Shown here: one piece after another, positions 1-5,306 of the stretch
How the letters are laid out: each line of letters starts with the position of its first letter
Position numbering within the stretch: the stretch's first letter is position 1
Assembly (NCBI GenBank): GCA_029880665.1
Contig: JAOUNZ010000019.1
Span: 1-10,832, forward strand
From: Candidatus Nitrosopumilus sp.
Lineage (GTDB): Archaea > Thermoproteota > Nitrososphaeria > Nitrososphaerales > Nitrosopumilaceae
Length of the DNA stretch: 10,832 bases
Direction of reading: 5' to 3'
Made by a program: the position numbers and the translations under genes
Notes under the pieces: model-generated
Seen by the model: only the letters and a program-made list of their open reading frames with translations
Databases searched by the model: none
What the model was told of the DNA's origin: nothing

Positions 1-6
1 AGATTC

Positions 7-624
7 CTAACTGATGACAGTTCGTCTTCCTGAAACCTTGATCTTTCTTCTTGCAAACAGATTGACTGCTTCTGGATAGATTCGGTGCTCTTCTTTTAGA
101 ATTCTTTTTGATAGTGACTCTTCTGTATCGTTTTCTTTAATTCTTACGACTGCTTGGATTATTATTGGCCCCGTATCCATTCCTGTGTCTACAAAGTGAA
201 CCGTACATCCTGAATACTTCACACCGTATTCCAACGCTTGTTTTTGCGAGTCTAGTCCTGGAAATGCTGGCAACAGTGCCGGATGGATATTGATGATTCT
301 GTTTTTGTATTTCTTGACAAATTCTGGACTGATAATTCTCATAAACCCTGCAAGGCAAACAAGCCCGTTTCTTGGGGTGACCCCGTATTTTGACAGTACT
401 GTCATTATTTTTTTGTCATACTCTTCCCTACTTCCTGTGAACCCCTTGCTTTCGACAATTTCCACGCTTACGCCAAGCCTCCCTGCAATTTTCAGCCCCT
501 CTGCATCATGTTTGTTTGAGATGACTACTGCTGGTCTTATTGGGATTTTTTTCCTTTTAACTGATCTTAAAATGGATTCCATGTTGCTCCCACGGCCTGA
601 GATTAAAATTCCTAAATTTAGCAA
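7..624 (-). CDS. purN: Phosphoribosylglycinamide formyltransferase (GART)
   Basis: Transfers a formyl group from 10-formyl-tetrahydrofolate (or an archaeal equivalent) to GAR in step 3 of purine synthesis, in the cytosol. The 205-residue product matches PurN from end to end. It has the N-terminal phosphate-binding segment ISGRGSNM (residues 8-15), the NIHPALLPAFPGL motif (112-124), and TVHFVDTGMDTGPIIIQ (141-157). By spacing against E. coli PurN (N106, H108, D144) the catalytic residues are N112, H114 and D150, all present. The start is TTG at 624. No ATG is available at the N-terminus, and a TATA-like box centred at about 655 lies near 30 bases upstream, which fits a leaderless mRNA. It diverges from the MBL-fold gene. 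Identification is secure; the exact formyl donor in this organism is inferred. Confidence 0.95.
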   Translation of the reverse strand: MLNLGILISGRGSNMESILRSVKRKKIPIRPAVVISNKHDAEGLKIAGRLGVSVEIVESKGFTGSREEYDKKIMTVLSKYGVTPRNGLVCLAGFMRIISPEFVKKYKNRIINIHPALLPAFPGLDSQKQALEYGVKYSGCTVHFVDTGMDTGPIIIQAVVRIKENDTEESLSKRILKEEHRIYPEAVNLFARRKIKVSGRRTVIS

Positions 625-651
625 CTAGTCAACACTAGATCAAACCTGCAA

Positions 652-658
652 TTTATAT
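652..658. promoter_or_regulatory. Shared TATA element of two divergent promoters
   Basis: TTTATAT reads as a TATA box on both strands (ATATAAA on minus). Its centre at 655 is about 28 bases from the TTG of the plus-strand gene at 683 and about 31 bases from the TTG of purN at 624. These are the distances expected for leaderless archaeal transcripts. A small inverted repeat (CTAGT-CAAC-ACTAG, 625-638) sits between the box and purN. Confidence 0.55.
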
Positions 659-682
659 CAAATTCAATTATTCTCATCCTCA

Positions 683-1663
683 TTGCCTAGACAAGTCAGA
701 ATGACTAAAAATGGAATTTTATGTGAAATTAATGAAAAACGAGTATGCCTTGATCCAAAAAGCAGTGATCCTGATGGAGTCAACTTTGTTTCGCATGCTC
801 ACACAGATCATCTTCCTTCAAAAAACGGTGGAACCATACTGTCCTCAGTTGAGACAAACGAAATAGCTAATCTCCGTGGATTTAAAATGGAAAACCATGT
901 TGATTTCCTTGATGATTTTTCATTGATTGACAGCGGCCATATTCTTGGTGCAAAAGGACTCTTGTTTGATGATGTTTTTTACACTGGAGATATCTGTACT
1001 AGGGATCGTGGGTTTCTTAAAGGTGCAAAAATACCAAAATGCAAAACCCTCATCACCGAATGCACATTTGGCCTACCTGAATTTGTCTTTCCCAAACTTG
1101 AAGACACACTAAAGCAAGTAAATGAATTGATCTCTGAGCTGTATGGCAAGGGCATCCCTGTAATCCTGATGGGCTATCAATTGGGAAAAGCCCAGACAAT
1201 CACTCAGTTATTTGGTCATTGGGGCCCTCTTTATTTTCATGATTCTGTAAAAGATATGAATTCGCTTCATCAGAGATTAGGTGTGCCCCTAAATGATGGC
1301 CTTGGACATTCTGAGGCCAAGGCAAAGGGCTTGCTTGATAAAAAACCATGGGTAATGGTAGCGCCAATGCTGTCTGGGAAAAACAAGTTCGTCCAAGAAA
1401 TGAAATCAAAATATGGCGCAGTGACAATTGGATTTAGTGGTTGGGCACAATCATCAAGATTTTCTTTTGGGAGAAGAACCGACTATTCAATTCCGATGAG
1501 TGATCATTGCGATTATAACGAGCTCTTAGATGTGGTGAAAGTCTCTGGCGCAGAACAAGTATACACGATTCACGGTTTTGTCAAAGAATTTGCAGAAGAT
1601 TTGAGAAAAATAGGAATTAGCGCACAGCCATTGCTTGAAAACTCTTTAGATGATTTTACTTAG
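683..1663 (+). CDS. MBL-fold (beta-CASP-like) nucleic-acid processing hydrolase
   Basis: A 326-residue metallo-beta-lactamase-fold protein resembling archaeal 'exonuclease of the beta-lactamase fold / mRNA 3'-end processing factor' proteins. The metal-site motifs are visible in order: HAHTDH (38-43, the HxHxDH motif), SGHILGA (84-90), YTGDI (100-104, Asp103), ECTFG in the middle, SDHCDY (273-278) and the terminal IHG (His297). The set of zinc ligands is complete, so it should be an active hydrolase, probably a cytosolic nuclease. RNA versus DNA cannot be decided here; related proteins also occur as DNA-ligase-associated exonucleases. Start: TTG 683 lies about 28 bases after the shared TATA box. 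ATG 701 (residue 7) is the alternative. The 3' end overlaps the convergent 78-aa gene by 8 bases. Confidence 0.85.
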   Translation: MPRQVRMTKNGILCEINEKRVCLDPKSSDPDGVNFVSHAHTDHLPSKNGGTILSSVETNEIANLRGFKMENHVDFLDDFSLIDSGHILGAKGLLFDDVFYTGDICTRDRGFLKGAKIPKCKTLITECTFGLPEFVFPKLEDTLKQVNELISELYGKGIPVILMGYQLGKAQTITQLFGHWGPLYFHDSVKDMNSLHQRLGVPLNDGLGHSEAKAKGLLDKKPWVMVAPMLSGKNKFVQEMKSKYGAVTIGFSGWAQSSRFSFGRRTDYSIPMSDHCDYNELLDVVKVSGAEQVYTIHGFVKEFAEDLRKIGISAQPLLENSLDDFT

Positions 1664-1892
1664 AGAATCTGCCACACTCACAATCAGCAGCTAGGCATGT
1701 TTCGGTATTTCTTATGTGGTCATGTGAGAAATGCTTGCACTTTTCATTTTTACATATTCTTCTCTGTGCTTCTTTTTGTACTACTGCCTGTGCAATCTGA
1801 TTTGCCTTGTCCTTTGAGTACCCTTTTTTGTCCATGTAAAAATGGACAATTCTGTTATATAGCAAATCCGGCTTGAACTGTTTTTCTAGCAA
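1656..1892 (-). CDS. Small Cys/His-rich, probably zinc-binding protein (78 aa)
   Basis: No named family is recognised. The N-terminal half is a basic, helix-like segment. The C-terminal half carries C47-x4-C52, a His-rich stretch (H54, H57, H59), and C66-x4-C71-x-C73, a layout that suggests one zinc site. The open frame starts at TTG 1892, which overlaps the stop of the 34-aa Cys-rich ORF upstream by 7 bases, so translation may be coupled. An internal ATG (residue 20, base 1835) has a TATATAAC box 19-26 bases upstream, slightly too close for a normal leaderless start, so the start is uncertain. It is convergent with the MBL-fold gene. Its C-x4-C-x-C signature is shared with both neighbouring mini-proteins, suggesting a related group. 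Confidence 0.7.
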   Translation of the reverse strand: MLEKQFKPDLLYNRIVHFYMDKKGYSKDKANQIAQAVVQKEAQRRICKNEKCKHFSHDHIRNTETCLAADCECGRFSK

Positions 1893-1990
1893 TACTGTCT
1901 CTTCTCGTTTCCTCTTCTAAAACTTGATCCCTCATGGCAATCACATTTACAAGACTCATCCTCACAAAACCCTTTTTCATTTTTTGACAT
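1886..1990 (-). CDS. 34-aa Cys-rich mini-protein
   Basis: ATG at 1990 and TAG at 1888-1886 give 34 residues with C9-x4-C14-x-C16-x-C18-H19 and a final Cys34. Four Cys and a His within 11 residues are unlikely in a random frame and suggest a metal-binding knuckle. The stop overlaps the TTG start of the 78-aa gene. A weak TATA-like AAATAT (about 2010-2017) lies some 24 bases upstream, consistent with a leaderless start. An 84-aa open frame (1855-2109) covers the same strand in another phase but shows no such motif. No family name can be given. The identical Cys spacing in the divergent gene at 2166-2262 is the best argument that this one is real. Confidence 0.5.
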   Translation of the reverse strand: MSKNEKGFCEDESCKCDCHEGSSFRRGNEKRQYC

Positions 1991-2010
1991 ACTGTAATTG
2001 ATCCCTCATG
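1924..2010. repeat. 13-bp direct repeat (1924-1936 and 1998-2010)
   Basis: TTGATCCCTCATG occurs exactly twice, 74 bases apart. The downstream copy lies just upstream of the ATG of the 34-aa ORF (8-20 bases before it). The other copy lies inside that ORF. It could be an operator pair or chance. Confidence 0.4.
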
Positions 2011-2165
2011 ATATTTGAAACTCTCACGCATACGAATAACCATCTGTTTAGTTTTAATCAAATTCTTGAACATTTTTTCAGATTTTTGATGTTTTTGAAG
2101 GCAAATCATCTATATCCTTAAGTCTGGAAAAATTCAGATACTAGAGGGATCTGTCTGGACAAAGA

Positions 2166-2262
2166 ATGGCTACGAGTAAAAAGTGGAAGAAGCAAGGGAT
2201 GCAAGGATTGCATTGCTCATAGATGTATTCCAAGCAGTTGCAATTGTGAATGCCACAAATGA
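2166..2262 (+). pseudogene. Cys-rich mini-protein with an apparent +1 frame change
   Basis: From ATG 2166 the first frame reads MATSKKWKKQG and then runs into a stop at 2220. From base 2197 the next frame reads GCKDCIAHRCIPSSCNCECH and Lys, then TGA (2260-2262). Removing one G from the GGG at 2196-2198 joins them into a 31-residue protein with a basic N-terminus and C-x2-C-x4-C-x4-C-x-C-x-C-H. The second frame has no ATG, GTG or TTG start upstream, so it is not simply an independent ORF; a CTG at 2155 is the only near-start. Causes could be a sequencing error in GGG, a recent mutation, or a programmed +1 shift. A TATATCC box (2111-2117) lies upstream. The final C-x4-C-x-C-x-C-H matches the 34-aa ORF exactly in spacing. 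Function is unknown; metal binding is inferred. Confidence 0.5.
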
Positions 2263-2266
2263 ACGC

Positions 2267-3544
2267 TTATCTTAAAATCACGCCTATGTCCATTAGATTT
2301 GTATGTGTAAAGTTTGTCACAACATTGCCTTTTTGTTTTTGAAAGAACCTGCCTGAGTCACTGTTTTTCAGAAATTCCTTCATTATGTCCAAGTCCATCT
2401 TTACATTCTCTGTAATTGCACCTGCAAACACTGAATTCCCATCTATGCCGTCTGTCCCAATCGATGCAATCACCATCGGTTTTGCTCTCCTTGTATTTTT
2501 TAACATCCTTAAAACTAACTCCTGATTTCTTCCCCCCATCCCCTTGCCGATTACTTTGACTGTTGTCTCTCCACCAAAAATGATACATGTTTTTTTGCTC
2601 TCTGAAATTTTCTCGAGAATCTCTTTAACTGCTTCTTTTACGTCTCCGAAAATCTGCATCGTGTCTACCGTATACCCAATTTTCTCTGCAGTCTTTCGCA
2701 TGGCCTCCAAACAATCATTATTGTTTGCAATGATATAGTTCTCAATTTTTGTTTTTTTTGGAGTCTCTGAACTTTTTTCCCTCAAGCCTCTTTCTAAAAC
2801 CTGCAAGACTTCAGCTGGTATCTTCCATTTCAGCTTGTGTTTTTCTAAAATTTCCAGTGCGTCTGAATAAGTTGTGTCATCCATGTATGTGGTACCAGAC
2901 GCGATGGATGAAAGATCGTCTCCTTCCACATCTGACATTACCAAACCAATCCCGTGGCATTTCATGTTCTCAACCAACTTTCCCCCTTTGATCTTTGACA
3001 GGTGCTTTCTGATGCAGTTGAATTCCTGAATGCTGACCCCTGATTTTAGCAAGACGTCTGTGACATGGATCTTGTCGTTCAGGGTTATCCCGTTTGGCAT
3101 CGCAAGAAGCGATGAGCCGCCGCCAGATATCAAAAATATGATAAGCTCGTCACTTCGCTTGTTTTGAACAAATTTCATTACTTCTTTTGCAGCTTTTACG
3201 CTTGTTTGGTCTGGCCTAGGATGCCTTGAGTTGAAAATCTGGAATTTCTTGCCCTTGATGACTGACTTTGAGCCCTTGGGAATTACGACTATTCCGCTTT
3301 TTATGGGCACAACAGCATTTAGCGCTCTGGTCATAGAGTCCCCTGCTTTTCCAAATGCAACTGAGTAGACATTGGAATACCTGCTGATATCGATTGTCTT
3401 GCCGTTGATCTTGATCTGAGTGGGCGTTACGTATCTTGGAATTATGTTTTCTGGATTTGCCGCCTGAAGGCCTGCCTCCAAAATCTCAAGGCAGTCCCTT
3501 TTCTTGTCTGTGGTTGCAAGTTCGTTGAAGTTCTTAATGATCAT
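2267..3544 (-). CDS. Glycerate 2-kinase (DUF4147 / MOFRL family)
   Basis: Phosphorylates D-glycerate with ATP to 2-phosphoglycerate, feeding lower glycolysis/gluconeogenesis; a cytosolic two-domain enzyme. From the ATG at 3544 it has 425 residues, a usual family length. Visible motifs are AFGKAGDSM (63-71, with the conserved Lys66), LISGGGSSLL (138-147), NCIRKHLSKIKGGKL (176-190), SDVEGDDLSSIASGTT (204-219), FGGETTV (323-329), GKGMGGRNQELVL (333-345) and GTDGIDG (363-369). The C-terminal MOFRL part ends in THTNLMDIGVIL. The frame extends 16 residues further to ATG 3592. I prefer 3544 because MIIKNFNELAT is the usual family start and a weak AT box lies about 28 bases upstream. A CATAAAAT box near 3635 would instead favour 3592. 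It ends 5 bases from the convergent Cys-rich gene. Confidence 0.92.
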   Translation of the reverse strand: MIIKNFNELATTDKKRDCLEILEAGLQAANPENIIPRYVTPTQIKINGKTIDISRYSNVYSVAFGKAGDSMTRALNAVVPIKSGIVVIPKGSKSVIKGKKFQIFNSRHPRPDQTSVKAAKEVMKFVQNKRSDELIIFLISGGGSSLLAMPNGITLNDKIHVTDVLLKSGVSIQEFNCIRKHLSKIKGGKLVENMKCHGIGLVMSDVEGDDLSSIASGTTYMDDTTYSDALEILEKHKLKWKIPAEVLQVLERGLREKSSETPKKTKIENYIIANNNDCLEAMRKTAEKIGYTVDTMQIFGDVKEAVKEILEKISESKKTCIIFGGETTVKVIGKGMGGRNQELVLRMLKNTRRAKPMVIASIGTDGIDGNSVFAGAITENVKMDLDIMKEFLKNSDSGRFFQKQKGNVVTNFTHTNLMDIGVILR

Positions 3545-3604
3545 GACGTTGCTTTGCAATGCAGGACTAATAATCATTGACTGTGGACTCATTTGGCACT
3601 CATT

Positions 3605-3793
3605 TCAAACCTGTGTTTTTGTTTTTTTGGATTTTATGTTGGTGGTTAAAATCTGAATGTGGGAAAACTCACTTTCGTTTATCTCATTTGTCATGTGACT
3701 TGCATCAATTGACAAAAGATGATCTGGAAAGGATGAGAAATGATGTGGATGTATGATTCTTGATCTTTGTTGTTTTGGCTGAAAAAGAAACAA
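3605..3793 (-). CDS. Possible 62-aa His-containing small protein
   Basis: Open from TTG 3793 to TGA 3605. The product has a HPHHF cluster, further spaced His residues and a Lys-rich tail, with no Cys and no membrane segment. A CATATTTC box (about 3814-3821) lies near 25 bases upstream of the TTG, the geometry of a leaderless promoter; this is the main support. No family is recognised. The opposite strand also has a coding-looking stretch here, so this may be a chance frame. Confidence 0.25.
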   Translation of the reverse strand: MFLFQPKQQRSRIIHPHHFSSFPDHLLSIDASHMTNEINESEFSHIQILTTNIKSKKTKTQV

Positions 3794-3836
3794 ATGTCAT
3801 AATGACTAGTTTTGAGAAATATGATCGTCTGGTGTT

Positions 3837-3853
3837 ATAATATGTGATATTAT
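3837..3853. repeat. AT-rich palindrome
   Basis: ATAATAT-GTG-ATATTAT is a perfect 7-bp inverted repeat with a 3-base spacer. It also contains TATA-like sequence. It may be a protein-binding site or only an AT-rich coincidence. Confidence 0.4.
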
Positions 3854-3859
3854 TGTGCC

Positions 3860-3890
3860 ACAATTAATTTTTCTAATTGTTCTTTTTTTT
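3860..3890 (+). terminator. Hairpin followed by T8 tract (terminator-like)
   Basis: ACAATTA (3860-3866) and TAATTGT (3874-3880) form a perfect 7-bp stem with a 7-base loop, followed by TC and eight T (3883-3890). The stem is pure AT apart from one pair, so weak. T-tracts alone end transcription in archaea. No clear plus-strand gene lies upstream, so a small RNA or read-through control would be the only use. Confidence 0.35.
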
Positions 3891-3906
3891 GACATGATTT
3901 AGACTT

Positions 3907-4179
3907 TTGGAATTAGATGATCTCAAAAATCTTCCAATCTCAAAAGAGGAGAGCAATAAAAAGAGGTGCCGTTTGGGAAGAATGGATGAATTATTACTTC
4001 CTGCACTTTTCACATACCGGTTCAGTGTTTGCATCCAAAGTAATCGTTACTCCAGAAGAATAACATTTGCTGCACAATCCTATCATAGACTCAACTGTGA
4101 GTTTGAATTAGACTATAACTATTCTGTTCAAAATGAGTTCGATCTAGGTCAAAAACTGAGAATATCCTACATCTGCTAG
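3907..4179 (+). pseudogene. Possible decayed gene with coding-like text in two frames
   Basis: One frame is open from TTG 3907 to TAG 4179 (90 codons), but its middle reads poorly. The next frame over reads more naturally from ATG 3917 (48 codons, TAA 4061-4063), with the segment RGAVWEEWMNYYFLHF. The start and end of the 90-codon frame look protein-like (LDDLKNLPISKEES near the start; EFELDYNYSV near the end). The pattern would fit an old gene with two compensating indels, or chance. No family is recognised and no TATA box is well placed. Confidence 0.2.
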
Positions 4180-4184
4180 GATGC

Positions 4185-4221
4185 TATCGTACTAAAATAT
4201 GGTCAAATGCTTAGTATGATA
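4185..4221. repeat. 11-bp inverted repeat upstream of the ADH promoter
   Basis: TATCGTACTAA (4185-4195) and TTAGTATGATA (4211-4221) pair over 11 bases with one mismatch, which is a G-U pair in RNA, around a 15-base loop. It ends about 18 bases before the ADH TATA box and is followed by a T5 run (4226-4230). It could be an operator for the ADH gene or a terminator for upstream transcription. Confidence 0.45.
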
Positions 4222-4238
4222 CAAATTTTTGATTGCAA

Positions 4239-4246
4239 GATATAAT
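4239..4246 (+). promoter_or_regulatory. TATA box of the iron-ADH gene
   Basis: GATATAAT centred at about 4243 lies 28 bases before ATG 4271, as expected for a leaderless archaeal mRNA. Confidence 0.55.
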
Positions 4247-4270
4247 AATAATCAATGATGTCCTTGAATC

Positions 4271-5215
4271 ATGAATACAGTACGCATTCCAAAAGTTATC
4301 AACTTTGGAGAAGATGCACTTGGTAAAACAGAGTATCCGAAAAATGCCCTAATTGTTACAACCGTTCCGCCAGAGCTTTCTGACAAATGGATTGCAAGAA
4401 TGGGGATTAAGGATTATATGCTGTATGACCAAGTAAAACCTGAACCATCAATCGAAGATGTCAATACTGTGATTTCACAATTCAAAGACAAAAACCCATC
4501 TGTTCTAATTGGACTGGGTGGAGGAAGTTCTATGGATGTAGTAAAATATGCTGCGCCAGAGATGAAAAAAGAAAAGATCTTAATTCCGACAACATTTGGA
4601 ACTGGAGCTGAAATGACAACATATTGTGTTTTGAAGTTTGATGGAAAAAAGAAATTGTTACGTGAAGACAGATTCCTAGCTGATATGGCAGTTGTTGATT
4701 CCTACTTCTTAGAAGGAACTCCGCAACAAGTCATTAACAATTCTGTCTGTGATGCATGTGCTCAAGCTACCGAAGGCTATGACAGCAAACTTGGTAACGA
4801 CTTGACAAGAACCCTTTGCAAACAAGCATTTGAGATTCTCTATGATGCAATTATGAACGACAAACCAGAAAACTATCCTTACGGATCAATGTTATCTGGA
4901 ATGGGATTTGGCAATTGCTCTACGACATTAGGACATGCCTTGTCCTATGTGTTCTCAAACGAGGGCGTACCTCATGGATATTCACTATCCTCCTGTACTA
5001 CTGTTGCACACAAACATAACAAATCAATCTTCTATGATAGATTCAAAGAGGCTATGGCAAAACTTGGTTTTGATAAATTAACCCTCAAAGCTGACGTTTC
5101 TGAAGCTGCAGACACTGTAATGACTGATAGAGGTCATTTGGATCCAAACCCAATCCCAATATCAAAAAACGACGTCATTAAATGTCTTGAAGATATCAAA
5201 GCAGGCAATTTGTAA
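4271..5215 (+). CDS. Short iron-type alcohol dehydrogenase (semialdehyde reductase-like)
   Basis: Group III (iron-containing) NAD(P)H-dependent dehydrogenase, cytosolic. At 314 residues it is shorter than the usual ~380. The Rossmann-like nucleotide site is GLGGGSSMDVVK (81-92), and PTTFGTGAEMT (106-116) is the family substrate/cofactor loop. By alignment to FucO (D196, H200, H263, H277) the metal ligands are D161, Q165, H222 (LGHALSYVF) and H235 (VPHGYS). The second ligand is therefore Gln, leaving a three-ligand D/H/H site like that of glycerol or glycerol-1-phosphate dehydrogenases. In marine ammonia-oxidising archaea a member of this family reduces malonic semialdehyde in the 3-hydroxypropionate/4-hydroxybutyrate cycle. 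Whether this gene does that is inference. It has its own promoter; T-tracts follow (5222-5247). The next gene has a separate promoter region. Confidence 0.85.
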   Translation: MNTVRIPKVINFGEDALGKTEYPKNALIVTTVPPELSDKWIARMGIKDYMLYDQVKPEPSIEDVNTVISQFKDKNPSVLIGLGGGSSMDVVKYAAPEMKKEKILIPTTFGTGAEMTTYCVLKFDGKKKLLREDRFLADMAVVDSYFLEGTPQQVINNSVCDACAQATEGYDSKLGNDLTRTLCKQAFEILYDAIMNDKPENYPYGSMLSGMGFGNCSTTLGHALSYVFSNEGVPHGYSLSSCTTVAHKHNKSIFYDRFKEAMAKLGFDKLTLKADVSEAADTVMTDRGHLDPNPIPISKNDVIKCLEDIKAGNL

Positions 5216-5219
5216 AAAA

Positions 5220-5248
5220 TTCCTTTTTTTACATTTTTACATTTTTCT
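5220..5248 (+). terminator. T-tract terminator of the ADH gene
   Basis: Three T-runs (T7, T5, T5), the last two in repeated ACATTTTT units, begin just after the TAA of the ADH gene. Such runs are the usual archaeal termination signal. There is no hairpin. Confidence 0.5.
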
Positions 5249-5306
5249 CAATAAACTGCGAAATTGGCAGCTTGGCTAAACTTTTTATTCTAATACTCTG
5301 TCAAAA

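Larger units (their letters stand above)
3545..4270. other. Gene-poor stretch between glycerate kinase and ADH
   Basis: Strongly AT-rich. It contains one weak minus-strand ORF (3605-3793), two adjacent AT-rich palindromes with a T-tract (3837-3890), a stretch that looks coding in two shifting plus-strand frames (3907-4179), an 11-bp inverted repeat (4185-4221) and the ADH promoter (about 4239-4246). I see no tRNA, rRNA, transposase or CRISPR repeat in it. Confidence 0.6.

Noticed and set aside
290..628. 112-aa plus-strand frame opposite purN
   Set aside because: Antisense shadow of the clearly conserved purN sequence.
1855..2109. 84-aa minus-strand open frame upstream of the 78-aa gene
   Set aside because: Overlaps both the 34-aa Cys-rich ORF and the start of the 78-aa gene, has no domain-like motif, and the Cys spacing supports the other frame.
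3640..3768. Plus-strand text ending in HQLTKDDLERMRNDVDV that looks coding
   Set aside because: No suitable start or promoter, and it lies antisense to the candidate 62-aa frame; too short to support.
4271..5215. ADH as a truncated pseudogene
   Set aside because: Although short, it keeps the nucleotide site, three metal ligands and a clean promoter, and the length loss is spread along the chain rather than at one end.
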